A DNA stretch of 7,914 nt from Bryobacteraceae bacterium (GCA_025350445.1 JANXXV010000167.1:1-7914), one strand, 5' to 3'. Shown: positions 1 through 6,961, counted from the stretch's first letter. The notes: generated from the letters alone by a model not told the origin. Translations and numbers: made by a program.

Positions 1-419
1 GTAATGGCCGCACCCTGACAGAACGACCCGTTCGGGCATCGCTGGAAGACGCTGGCAAAGCCGAGAACGCGGGCGAGAATTTTGGCGCCGCGGGATTGGG
101 CGCGGCGGAGCGTTTCGACGATGAACGCCGCCGCTCCTTCGCCGTCCACCAGTCCGTCGCGAGTCGCGTCGAAGGGGCGTGAGGCCGCGGCCGGGTCGTC
201 GCTTCGCCGCGACTGGCCGATTACGTGGCTTCGTATCCAGAGCATCGGATGGAGCCGCGAATTGGCGCCGCCGGCGATAATCGGGTCTTCCAGAGTTCCG
301 ACGGTCGCGTCACGGTAGTGTCTGGCAGACTCGGCGACGATGTTCGACCGGGCACATATCGCGCCATTCAGAGGCAGGCTGGTAAAGAGGAACCTAACCG
401 ATGACGCGCGAATTCTCAT
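1..419 (-). pseudogene. Truncated beta-ketoacyl synthase (FabF-like) remnant, C-terminal end outside the window
   Basis: On the minus strand the frame is open from a stop at 440-438 down to the left edge. It reads through clear ketosynthase landmarks: DPIIAGGANSRLHPM (near 285-240), then DDPAAASRPFD, then RDGLVDGEGAAAFIVE (near 155-115), then RRAQSRGAKILARVLGF. The order and spacing match the thiolase-fold core of 3-oxoacyl-ACP synthases, which condense acyl and malonyl units in fatty acid or polyketide synthesis. A Cys in the string AICARSN (near 356) could be the nucleophile, but its surroundings are poorly conserved. The roughly 150 residues that precede this Cys in intact enzymes are missing. 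The frame closes 20-odd bases beyond an ATG at 419-417, and the other minus frames through 440-843 show no ketosynthase sequence. The fragment also overlaps the start of the HicB-like gene on the opposite strand. Recognition as a ketosynthase is firm. Where homology ends, between about 335 and 419, and whether the piece is expressed, are uncertain. The catalytic His regions would lie beyond position 1. Confidence 0.7.
386..391 (+). promoter_or_regulatory. Ribosome binding site for the HicB-like gene
   Basis: AGAGGA lies 9 nt before the ATG at 401 and supports that start. It sits inside the antisense of the ketosynthase remnant, so the two genes overlap head to head. Confidence 0.5.
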
Positions 420-646
420 TGGCGATCGAAGGCAATGCTAACGGATATAGTGCCTATGTTCCCGAACTTCCGTCAATCCTTTTAACCGGCGGGTCCATGG
501 ACGAATTAGCAGCCCGTGCCGAGGAAGCAATCAAGGTGTATTGGGAAAGCATCCGAACAGAACGGCCGGCCACATCAACGCTCAGACGGGGAGATCGAAG
601 TCGTCCTCCCCGTCTGAGCGCGGCCCGCACTTTCCATCCGCAATGA
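401..646 (+). CDS. Orphan HicB-family antitoxin-like protein with a frameshifted C-terminus
   Basis: Residues 1-55 match the small HicB-like fold: an N-terminal strand with acidic residues (MTREFSLAIEG), then YSAYVPELPSILLTGGSMDELAARAEEAIKVYWE, i.e. the Y-x-A-x-VPELP core followed by the helix. HicB proteins normally neutralise the HicA mRNA interferase and often bind their own promoter. No HicA-like ORF lies on either side, so this copy is an orphan. As read, the protein ends after 81 residues with a basic, Pro-rich tail (RRGDRSRPPRLSAARTFHPQ) unlike the family. In another frame from 591 the DNA reads E-I-E-V-V-L-P-V and then TGA at 615-617, which is how I recall relatives ending (..STLREIEVxLP.). 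Removing four bases at 587-590 joins the two parts exactly, giving a protein of about 70 residues. I infer a frameshift by 4-nt insertion within the hairpin at 579-620. The antitoxin core is intact, so some function may persist. Confidence 0.72.
   Translation: MTREFSLAIEGNANGYSAYVPELPSILLTGGSMDELAARAEEAIKVYWESIRTERPATSTLRRGDRSRPPRLSAARTFHPQ
579..620. repeat. Perfect 15-bp inverted repeat with a 12-nt loop
   Basis: Arms 579-593 (CGCTCAGACGGGGAG) and 606-620 are exact reverse complements around the loop ATCGAAGTCGTC. The structure covers the C-terminal codons of the HicB-like gene and contains its ancestral TGA at 615-617. No T-tract follows on either strand, so it is not a standard intrinsic terminator, although it could still protect or end the transcript. 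It best explains the frameshift in the host gene: without bases 587-590 the left arm would be imperfect and the gene in frame. Confidence 0.85.
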
Positions 647-705
647 TGGACAACGCAGTTGCAGCGGTGCCACCAGGTAAACGATAGTGTAGACTGACCG
701 CTGCC

Positions 706-1956
706 ATGAGGAACGTGATCGTCAAACCCGCGCGGTCCCCTTTGATTCCGCTGGAATGGCAACTGATCGCATTTCTCTGGTTCTGTTACGTGCTGAACCA
801 GGCCGACCGGCAGGTGGTTTACACCCTCTTCCCGGCGCTGCAAAAAACTTTCGGCTACAGCAACGCAGTCCTCGGCTTAACCGGAGCGTTGTTCCTTTGG
901 GTGTTCGGCGTCTTCTCGCCGGTTGCGGGCATCCTGGGCGACCGGTTTTCGAAAAAAGCCCTGTTGCTGGGAAGCCTCATCACCTGGAGCTTCCTCACCG
1001 TGCTCTCGGGCCTGTCGCCAAACGGAACATTTCTGCTGGTCTGTCGCGCGTTCCTTGGAGTTGCGGAGTCGTTTTTTATGCCTGCGGGCTACGCGCTGAT
1101 GGCGGCGGCACATGGACCGCGCACCCGTTCCCGGGCGCTTGCCATCTTCATGACCAGCCAACTTATCGGGGTCGCAACCGGAGGTACCGTCAGCGCGTTG
1201 ATCGCCCAGCGATTCAACTGGCGGGTGTCGTTTTGGCTGCTCGGCGGCATCGGGATGCTTTTCTCGATTCCGTTGAGCCGCTTTTTCCGCAGGATGCCGC
1301 AGGAGTTTTCTAAGATCGAAAGCGGCAACAAGCCCGACCTGACCAGCTTCTTCGTTCTATTCAAGATTCCAACGGTGCGGATTATCGCGTTCGCCATTTC
1401 AGTCGCAACATTCGGCCTGTTTCTTGTTTACACCTGGCTGCCGACTTTCCTGTTCGATAAATTTCAGATCGGCCTCGCGCGTGCGGGCTTGGAAGCCAGT
1501 GTCTTTCCGCAGATTGGAACCGCATGCGGCCTGATGGTGGGCGGATGGCTGGCCGACCGCTACAATTCCCAGGTGAAAGCTTCACGGTTTTGGGTGATCC
1601 TCACCGCTCTCTTCTGCGGCGCCCCCTGCATGTTTCTGCTTGGCTCTACCGGCGAGTTGGCCGGCGCACGCCTAGCCGCGATGGGCGTCGGATTCTTCGC
1701 CGGATTTATTACGGGAAACCAGGCAGCGGCGACGTTTGATGTGGTGCCGGTGAGGTTGCGCGCTTCCGCGATTGGAGTTCTGAATCTGACGTCGGCTCTT
1801 GTTTCCGGCTTTGCCCCGCTGCTGGGCGGGCTCGCTCGAAGCACCATCGGCGTCGACCGGCTGATGTCTTTTACGGCGGTGATGTACCTGTTCACCGGTT
1901 TGGTAATGCTGTACGGAGTTCTGCGGCATTTCGAAAAGGACAACATTCATGATTGA
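706..1956 (+). CDS. Major facilitator superfamily transporter
   Basis: This 416-residue protein is a 12-helix MFS carrier of ordinary length. Hydrophobic segments fall near 17-36, 55-76, 84-101, 107-129, 143-165, 173-191, 222-242, 262-281, 293-312, 320-340, 353-375 and 385-405. The signature loop after helix 2 is GILGDRFSKKALL (75-87), and its pseudo-repeat between helices 8 and 9 is GGWLADRY (279-286). An N-x-x-D-R-Q motif at the end of helix 1 (31-36) recalls the anion:cation symporter group that imports organic acids and sugar acids. Substrate and direction cannot be read from sequence. The chosen ATG has no strong Shine-Dalgarno. A weak promoter-like pair (TTGCAG at 659-664, GATAGT at 683-688, 18-nt spacer) lies upstream, with low confidence. 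Its last 8 bases overlap the next gene, implying translational coupling with the amidohydrolase and a shared substrate. It is the first gene of the three-gene unit. Confidence 0.9.
   Translation: MRNVIVKPARSPLIPLEWQLIAFLWFCYVLNQADRQVVYTLFPALQKTFGYSNAVLGLTGALFLWVFGVFSPVAGILGDRFSKKALLLGSLITWSFLTVLSGLSPNGTFLLVCRAFLGVAESFFMPAGYALMAAAHGPRTRSRALAIFMTSQLIGVATGGTVSALIAQRFNWRVSFWLLGGIGMLFSIPLSRFFRRMPQEFSKIESGNKPDLTSFFVLFKIPTVRIIAFAISVATFGLFLVYTWLPTFLFDKFQIGLARAGLEASVFPQIGTACGLMVGGWLADRYNSQVKASRFWVILTALFCGAPCMFLLGSTGELAGARLAAMGVGFFAGFITGNQAAATFDVVPVRLRASAIGVLNLTSALVSGFAPLLGGLARSTIGVDRLMSFTAVMYLFTGLVMLYGVLRHFEKDNIHD
1934..1940 (+). promoter_or_regulatory. Ribosome binding site for the amidohydrolase, inside the transporter gene
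   Basis: AAAAGGA lies 8 nt before the ATG at 1949 and within the last codons of the MFS gene. It fixes the amidohydrolase start and the 8-nt overlap of the two genes. Confidence 0.6.
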
Positions 1957-2794
1957 CGTTCATAGCCACTTCTTTTCTTATCCCGGACACTTTACCGATA
2001 GTTTTCGCGAACAGGCGCGGCACGCCCGCGGCGACGGCAAAGACCTGGATCTGACGGTGCGCTGGGAGGACTATGCAGCCACTGCCGCCCACTGCGACAA
2101 GACCATCGTGTTCGGCGGCAAGGCGAAGCTTTCGGGATTGTGGGTGCCGGATGACGAAGTCGCGGCATATGTTGACGCACAGCCGGACAGGCTTATAGGA
2201 TTTCTTTCATTGGACCCCACCCAACCAGGCTGGCAGGACGAACTCGAACACGGCCATCGCGATCTCAAAATGATAGGCATCAAGTTGATGCCCATGTACG
2301 CGGGCTTCTATCCGAATGCGCGCGAATTTGACCCGATCTGAGAATACGCCGCCAAACACGGACTGCCTGTCCTGTTGCACACCGGCACGACGTTTGTAAG
2401 GCAGGCGCCGCTCGATTGTACTGTGCCGCGATTGCTGGACGATGTGGCCACGCGCTTCCCGGACGTGAAGATTATCCTGGCACACCTGTCGCACCCGTAT
2501 GAGGGCGAGTGCGTTGTCACCATCAGAAAGCATCCCAACGTTTACGCCGATTGCTCGGCGATTCACTACAGGCCGTTCCAGTTTTATCATTCGCTGATGC
2601 TGGTGCAGGAGTATGGCGTTTGGCATAAAGTGTTGTTCGGTACGGATTACCCGTTCACAACCGTAGTCGCGACGCTCGACGCAATGCGCAACATGAACAA
2701 CATGCTGGAAGGCACGGCGCTACCCCGGCTCAACATGGACAAAATGGAGCAGATGTTCGAGCGCGACACGCTGAACCTGCTGGGGATCGGGTGA
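1949..2794 (+). pseudogene. Amidohydrolase-2 family metal-dependent hydrolase or decarboxylase, interrupted by in-frame TGA
   Basis: Two open segments, 1949-2338 and 2342-2794, lie in the same frame and are separated only by a TGA at 2339-2341 (codon 131). Read through, they form one 281-residue TIM-barrel protein of normal family length. Visible ligand motifs are D-V-H-S-H (metal His5 and His7), I-K-L-M-P (Lys112), L-L-H-T-G (His144), L-A-H-L-S-H (His179) and G-T-D-Y-P-F (Asp233). These mark the amidohydrolase_2 group, which includes aromatic-acid decarboxylases and lactone hydrolases. The stop falls between D-P-I and E-Y-A-A-K-H-G-L-P-V, where relatives usually carry an aromatic residue, so a TGG (Trp) to TGA change is the simplest explanation. 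The first half alone lacks His144, His179 and Asp233 and should be inactive. A sequencing or assembly error, or readthrough, is possible. It is coupled to the upstream transporter and ends 4 nt before the glycosidase. Confidence 0.85.
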
Positions 2795-2798
2795 CGAA

Positions 2799-4169
2799 AT
2801 GCTGAGGCTCCTTCTTCTGTTCGCTGCATTGTCGGCTTCCGCGCAGCAAATGCGGTTGGACCTGGCCGGGAAACTGGGCCCGCTTGAGATGGACCACATG
2901 GCACTGGGGCAGGGTGGTCTTTCCGAACTGCCGATGTGGGACGACCGCGTGAACGAGGTCCGCATGCTGCGCCCGCGGATGATCCGGCTGTTCATTCAGG
3001 AATATTTCGATCTGATGCCCTCGCCGGGCAAGTATCACTGGGACACGCTGGACGCCTCCGTCGACCTGATTCGGAAAACGGGCGCGCCGCCGCTGATGAG
3101 CATCGACTTCAAGCCGAAGTTGCTGTATCCGGTGATCGATGAGAAGATCGTCGACCCGGTGAGCTACCAGCAGTGGGAACAATTAATTTACGAAATGGTT
3201 CGGCACTATAAGCAGCGCGGATCGCGAATTCAGTATTGGGAAGTCGCAAACGAACCGGATATCGGGGAGACCGGCGGCTGTCCATACCTCTTCACGCCGG
3301 AGAATTACACGCGCTACTATCAGCACACTGTCGCAGCCATCCGGCGCGCCGACCCCACGGCGAAAGTGGGCGGACCGGCGCTGGCCAACTCACGGTCGCC
3401 GATTCTTCCAGAGCTGCTGGATTTCGCGGAGAAGAGTAAAGTGCCTTTGGACTTTGTTTCCTGGCACATTTACAACAGCGATCCACTGCGGGTGCGGGCA
3501 ACCATCGATTACGTTCACGATCTGCTGAAGAAACATCCTTCGCTGCATCCCGAGACCATCCTGAACGAGTGGAATATGGCGCTGCGGGACCCGCCAACAG
3601 ACCCGCAGTTTCAGCCCTGCTACATCGTGGAAACCGTGTATCAAATGAAAGAAGGGGGCCTCGATTATTCGTGTTACTACCATATACGCGACTACCAGAT
3701 CGATTTCGATTCCTTCGCGCGGTTCATGTCTCCCAGGGGCGTGGCGTTGATGGCTCGCTGGTGGAACCGGAGCACGCAATGGGACGGACTGTTCGATTAC
3801 AGCGGCAAGATCCGGCCCTCCTACTACGCATTCAAGCTGCTTTCGCGGCTTACCGGGGACAGGCTCAAACTCGAGTCCGCGAGCGGGCCGGTTCACGGGC
3901 TGGCAACGTATGACGACAAGCTGCTGATCTATAACGTGCTGGTCTGGAACTTCTCAAAAGATCCCGTTCCGGAGCAAATGACCCTGGAACATGTTTCGGT
4001 CGAGATGGTTTTACGCAAAGTGGCGCTGGATGCCGCGGCCGCCAGCGATGACGACAACTCACGGCTGCGGCCCACTCCTACGCAGGCCATTGCCCCGGGG
4101 ACACAGAAGGTGCAGCTCGACATTGCGCCCTACGGAATCGTCTACTTTTCACTGGAGAGTCGAAGGTAG
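2799..4169 (+). CDS. Secreted glycoside hydrolase, GH39-like (beta-xylosidase / alpha-L-iduronidase clan)
   Basis: This 456-residue protein starts with a short signal peptide: hydrophobic LLLLFAALSASA, with likely cleavage after Ala15 before QQ. The following (beta/alpha)8 barrel carries the clan GH-A pair. The acid/base is Glu152 in YWEVANEPDIG, at the end of strand 4. The nucleophile is Glu257 in TILNEWNM, at strand 7. The 105-residue gap and the local sequences are typical of GH39. Further barrel features are FDLMPSPGKYHWD (70-82), FVSWHIYN (219-226) and YYHIRDY. The part after about residue 345 looks like the C-terminal beta-sandwich. It should cleave a glycoside in the periplasm or outside the cell, but xyloside, uronide or another sugar cannot be decided here. 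The gene begins 4 nt after the amidohydrolase stop with only a weak GGGGA (2782-2786) upstream, so it is probably co-transcribed. Assignment to clan GH-A is firm; GH39 rather than a sister family is likely. Confidence 0.87.
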   Translation: MLRLLLLFAALSASAQQMRLDLAGKLGPLEMDHMALGQGGLSELPMWDDRVNEVRMLRPRMIRLFIQEYFDLMPSPGKYHWDTLDASVDLIRKTGAPPLMSIDFKPKLLYPVIDEKIVDPVSYQQWEQLIYEMVRHYKQRGSRIQYWEVANEPDIGETGGCPYLFTPENYTRYYQHTVAAIRRADPTAKVGGPALANSRSPILPELLDFAEKSKVPLDFVSWHIYNSDPLRVRATIDYVHDLLKKHPSLHPETILNEWNMALRDPPTDPQFQPCYIVETVYQMKEGGLDYSCYYHIRDYQIDFDSFARFMSPRGVALMARWWNRSTQWDGLFDYSGKIRPSYYAFKLLSRLTGDRLKLESASGPVHGLATYDDKLLIYNVLVWNFSKDPVPEQMTLEHVSVEMVLRKVALDAAAASDDDNSRLRPTPTQAIAPGTQKVQLDIAPYGIVYFSLESRR

Positions 4170-4176
4170 ACGCGGG

Positions 4177-5139
4177 TCAGTTTGGATAGGCGGATCCGCG
4201 TGCGATTCGGATCCGATGATCGGTGAATTGGAAGTGGCCGCCGGGGAATTCTACCTTTGGCATGTGGCAGCCGGTGCAGTCTTTTTGTCCGATCTTGCAC
4301 GTCTTGGCGGTTTGCGTGCTGTGGCAGCCCTGGCACTTGTCGTCATAGTAGGCGGCGCTTTTGGCGGTGGCTTCATGGGGATTGTGGCATGCCACGCAAC
4401 TGATGCGTTTGTCCCCGATGGATGCGTTGTAACACTTGCTGGTGGCTAGACGGTAGGGTTGGAGGCGGACGTTGTTGATGTCATGCGGCCCGTTCGCCTG
4501 CACGTCTTGCCAGGTTCTGTGGCACGCCCCGCAGAAGTCGGAGAGTTCCTCATTGGCGAGCTGCGAGAGTTTCGCCGGTACGCTTGCCGGGGAAAGCGCG
4601 TGCTGCCGCGCCTCTTCATGACAACGCTCGCATCGCACGCCGGGCGAGGTTCCCGTGGTATGGCAAGCGAAGCAGCGGGCCGCTTCCAGTTTGTCCACGC
4701 GGCGGCCTGCCGCAAGCTCCAAATTGAACTGGGCCGGATTGCGGTGGCCGATGGTAAGGTCTAAACCATTCACGGCGGAGTAGAAGCTCACCTGGCTCTC
4801 ATACAATGCCCCGCGATATTCATACAGGTAGGTCTGCCCCATGGAGCCAGCGCCAAAGGCCCACTTGAGGTCCGCTGAGATCGTCTTCCCACCGCCCGAA
4901 ACCGTGTACGTGATGCGCTTCCCATCGCGGGCGATTACGTAGGTGTAGCCTCCGCTGGAAAATTGCAGCCGGGGGTGTTTGATCAGAATTTCGGAGCCGG
5001 CCGCGAAGGACGCCGCATGAGCCATGGCCGTCAAGGGTTGAGTCTTGCTCTCCTTCGCGTGGCATTGGCCGCATGACGGATCTTGCGCGAACGCAGCGGC
5101 GCCACACAATGCAACAATCATCGCCGCTGTTTTCCTCAT
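4177..5139 (-). CDS. Exported seven-haem c-type cytochrome
   Basis: From the ATG at 5139-5137 the protein has 320 residues. A TTG one codon earlier is less likely as the start. The first 19 residues (MRKTAAMIVALCGAAAFAQ) form a signal peptide, as needed for haem attachment in the periplasm. Seven CxxCH sites are visible: CGQCH 23-27, CFACH 156-160, CERCH 170-174, CGACH 203-207, CVACH 248-252, CQGCH 269-273 and CTGCH 288-292. A roughly 128-residue segment without haem sites separates the first from the rest and includes beta-rich stretches (YTYVIARDGKRITYTVSGGG). The C-terminal end has CHMPK and FTDHRI, as in the cytochrome c554-related multihaem proteins common in Acidobacteriota. It should carry electrons outside the inner membrane. 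The partner and the reaction are unknown. Its 3' end is 7 nt from the convergent glycosidase gene, and its 5' end is 28 nt from a divergent oxygenase gene. No good Shine-Dalgarno precedes it. Confidence 0.92.
   Translation of the reverse strand: MRKTAAMIVALCGAAAFAQDPSCGQCHAKESKTQPLTAMAHAASFAAGSEILIKHPRLQFSSGGYTYVIARDGKRITYTVSGGGKTISADLKWAFGAGSMGQTYLYEYRGALYESQVSFYSAVNGLDLTIGHRNPAQFNLELAAGRRVDKLEAARCFACHTTGTSPGVRCERCHEEARQHALSPASVPAKLSQLANEELSDFCGACHRTWQDVQANGPHDINNVRLQPYRLATSKCYNASIGDKRISCVACHNPHEATAKSAAYYDDKCQGCHSTQTAKTCKIGQKDCTGCHMPKVEFPGGHFQFTDHRIRIARGSAYPN
4191..4215. repeat. Paired palindrome CGGATCCG between convergent genes
   Basis: CGGATCCG occurs at 4191-4198 and 4208-4215. Each copy is self-complementary, and together they can form an 8-bp stem with a 9-nt loop. 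It lies in the last codons of the cytochrome gene, about 20 nt past the stop of the convergent glycosidase gene. It may help end transcription, but there is no T-tract and the bases also encode protein. Confidence 0.4.
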
Positions 5140-5167
5140 CAAGGCATCAGTGTACTATCGTGATCGT
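5140..5167. other. 28-bp divergent intergenic gap
   Basis: This gap separates the start of the cytochrome gene (-) from that of the first PhyH gene (+). It is too short for two separate promoters, so at least one must lie inside a coding region. No ribosome binding site is visible for either gene, which suggests leaderless or weakly initiated translation. Confidence 0.5.
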
Positions 5168-6016
5168 ATGTTGTCTTCGGAATTGGTAAATCAGTTTCAG
5201 CGGGACGGGTTCTGCTCAGCCACGGGGATTCTCTCGCGTGATTCGATTGATGCTCTGCTGGCGGACGTGGAATCCATTTCGGCCGGAGCAACGGTTGTTA
5301 ACCATGATTCGACGCGTCTAGAGATGGAACCGAATCAATCGCCGGATGGCACGCGCGTTCGGCGGCTGTACGAGCCATGCACGCACTATTCTCGATTTCG
5401 CGCGCTCTCGGAATCCGGCGAACTTCTTGACAGCCTGGCGCGGTTGCTGGGTGAGAATCTATTATTCCATTACAGCAAACTGAACATGAAGCCAGCGGCC
5501 ATCGGCTCTGTAGTGGAATGGCATCAGGACCTGGCGTACTATCCGATGACAAACAGCGATTCACTGGCAGTATTGTTTTATCTCGACAATGCGGACCGGC
5601 AGAACGGGTGCCTGCAAGCGATTCCCGGAGTGCATCGCCACGGCATTCTGGACCACGCGTCTCAGGGATACTTTCGCGGCCAGATCACGGAGCGTGTCGA
5701 CGAGTCTCGTGCGGTCGCGATTGAGGGCAGCGCGGGAACGGCTATTTTTCTGCATGGAATGACGCCCCACGCTTCGGCGCCCAATACATCGCAACGTCCA
5801 CGCAGGACTCTCATACTGGGTTACAGGGCCGCGGACGCCTACCCTATCTATGTTGGAGAGACCACGCCGAACGCCGAGCGCTATGTGCGACTGGTGCGCG
5901 GCGAACATTGTTCACGCGCCCGGCTTGCCGCTATGGAAATGCCGATTCCGAGATACGGGACTGTGCCGAAGTCGCTGTATGAATTGCAGCAGCGGTTTCG
6001 CGAACAGCAGGCTTAA
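5168..6016 (+). CDS. Phytanoyl-CoA dioxygenase (PhyH) family Fe(II)/2-oxoglutarate oxygenase
   Basis: The protein has 282 residues. The start is ATG 5168, because a longer frame from a TTG at 5045 would run through the cytochrome signal peptide and has no family character. The N-terminus (LVNQFQRDGFCSATGILSRDSIDALL) is the usual PhyH opening. The iron triad is His119 and Asp121 in EWHQDLAYYP plus His201 in MTPHASAPN. Arg212 or Arg213 (RPRRTLILGY) fits the 2-oxoglutarate carboxylate. Other family marks are VLFYLDNADRQNGCLQAIPGVHRHG and GSAGTAIFLHG. The enzyme should hydroxylate a small molecule with O2 and 2-oxoglutarate, releasing succinate and CO2 in the cytoplasm. The substrate cannot be told; relatives act on fatty acyl-CoAs, amino acids, ectoine and phosphonates. 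It overlaps tail to tail with a second PhyH gene. The two share the fold and motifs but are clearly diverged, so they are not a recent duplication. Confidence 0.88.
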   Translation: MLSSELVNQFQRDGFCSATGILSRDSIDALLADVESISAGATVVNHDSTRLEMEPNQSPDGTRVRRLYEPCTHYSRFRALSESGELLDSLARLLGENLLFHYSKLNMKPAAIGSVVEWHQDLAYYPMTNSDSLAVLFYLDNADRQNGCLQAIPGVHRHGILDHASQGYFRGQITERVDESRAVAIEGSAGTAIFLHGMTPHASAPNTSQRPRRTLILGYRAADAYPIYVGETTPNAERYVRLVRGEHCSRARLAAMEMPIPRYGTVPKSLYELQQRFREQQA

Positions 6017-6852
6017 GGCTTCTTGTTGGCGCGCCTTTGCACTTCCATCAGCATTTCCGCCACGGGCATGGACGGATCCAGATCGCGCGGCTTGCGCCCG
6101 ACCCCGTCGATAGACTCCGTCATGTTCCACTTCGAATAGAGCAACGGCGGAAGCGCCGCGTCCACCTTTTCATAAAGCCGGCTTGGGATCTCGGTCCACT
6201 CGGTGGTTCTGGGCCGGTTTGCCAGCCAGTAATAAAGGTGCAAAGTGCGTCTTTGCCGTGAGTGAGGCTTGAGTTTTCCGGAGTGGATACAGCGCCCCTG
6301 GAAAATAATCGCGGTTCCTGCCGGCCCGGTGATATCGACCTCATCGCCGGCCCGCACGTCTTCGGGCCGTATGTCGATCAGCCGGTTGTGGGTCTCGGGG
6401 ACGATGCTGAAACAGTGATCGTTTTCGGAAACATCGGTCAGGTAATAGATGACCGAAATGTATTGGATCTCCATACGGCGGTTGTAGTCGCGGATCATGT
6501 CGCGGTGAAAACCCTTGATGTCGCTGGGCCTGCCGGTAGGCTCGCGAATGACCACCGAGAATTCCTCGAATGCAATCTCTTCGCCGAAGTAGAGGCGCAG
6601 TGGCCCAAGCGTGGCCGGGTTCTCAATGGTGAAGTCCAATTCGCCTGTGCGGGAGAGAAGATCCACGCACTGGCTCAGAGTCTCGTTGAACTTGGCCCAA
6701 GCCGCGGAGTTGGATTGAAGATCGTCGTCCGGCACGCGGTTCGCGACGGCGATCCGGGCCGGGTCGAGCGCGTCGGGAATGACGGCAAAACCTTGGTGCT
6801 CGATAAGGCGGCAGATCTCTTCCGAACTTGAGATGACGGCGGATTCCGGCAT
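6013..6852 (-). CDS. Second phytanoyl-CoA dioxygenase (PhyH) family oxygenase
   Basis: The protein has 279 residues from the ATG at 6852-6850. The N-terminal stretch EICRLIEHQGFAVIPDALDPARI is the normal PhyH helix-strand opening. The iron site is His116 and Asp118 (GFHRDMIRDY) plus His190 (GRCIHSGKLKP), with Arg201 or Arg202 (RQRRTLHLYYW) for 2-oxoglutarate. VIYYLTDVSENDHCFSIVPETH (134-155) and ITGPAGTAIIFQG (174-186) complete the double-stranded beta-helix. All essential residues are present, so it is probably an active oxygenase of unknown substrate. Its last codons end in a TAA formed from the same TTAA that ends the convergent oxygenase gene. It diverges from the dehydrogenase gene across a 109-bp gap. 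No strong Shine-Dalgarno is visible. Confidence 0.88.
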   Translation of the reverse strand: MPESAVISSSEEICRLIEHQGFAVIPDALDPARIAVANRVPDDDLQSNSAAWAKFNETLSQCVDLLSRTGELDFTIENPATLGPLRLYFGEEIAFEEFSVVIREPTGRPSDIKGFHRDMIRDYNRRMEIQYISVIYYLTDVSENDHCFSIVPETHNRLIDIRPEDVRAGDEVDITGPAGTAIIFQGRCIHSGKLKPHSRQRRTLHLYYWLANRPRTTEWTEIPSRLYEKVDAALPPLLYSKWNMTESIDGVGRKPRDLDPSMPVAEMLMEVQRRANKKP

Positions 6853-6961
6853 GAGTGGACTCTAACAGAAAGTCCGGGCGAAAGAAATTTCCCCGTCCAG
6901 AATGCTGGGAGCGGAATCGCCGGGCGGAACGAAGACGACTAATGTAGGTAGGCAGTACAAA
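6853..6961. other. 109-bp divergent intergenic region
   Basis: This region lies between the second PhyH gene (-) and the dehydrogenase (+) and should carry both promoters. AGGTAGG (6946-6952), 9 nt before the ATG at 6962, is a plausible ribosome binding site for the dehydrogenase. I see no convincing -35/-10 pair or operator. Confidence 0.4.

Noticed and set aside
82..318. A 78-residue plus-strand ORF at the left edge
   Set aside because: It is the antisense of the ketosynthase remnant, which has clear motifs. The plus frame has none.
579..620. The perfect hairpin as an intrinsic terminator
   Set aside because: No T-tract follows on either strand and it lies over coding sequence. The frameshift explanation fits better, although an effect on RNA stability is not excluded.
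454..843. A 129-residue minus-strand ORF across the HicB-like and MFS starts
   Set aside because: It has no recognisable domain and covers two better-supported genes. I also checked it for the missing ketosynthase front half and found none.
2339..2385. The internal TGA as a selenocysteine codon
   Set aside because: The only hairpin just downstream is a weak 4-bp stem (GGAC/GTCC), with no bacterial SECIS-like shape. The position is not catalytic in amidohydrolases and suits Trp.
1954..2794. TGA reassigned as Trp across the genome
   Set aside because: The MFS gene and the amidohydrolase itself end in TGA at natural family ends, and the intact genes use TGG for Trp, so the code is standard.
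3390..3896. A 168-residue minus-strand ORF inside the glycosidase gene
   Set aside because: It is antisense to a gene with intact catalytic motifs and reads as low-information Pro/Arg/His-rich sequence.
5045..5167. An extended start (TTG at 5045) for the first PhyH gene
   Set aside because: The extra 41 residues are the antisense of the cytochrome signal peptide and do not resemble the family, while ATG 5168 starts a normal PhyH N-terminus.
5168..6852. The two PhyH genes as a recent inverted duplication
   Set aside because: Outside the iron and 2-oxoglutarate motifs the proteins differ strongly, and no nucleotide-level repeat is visible.
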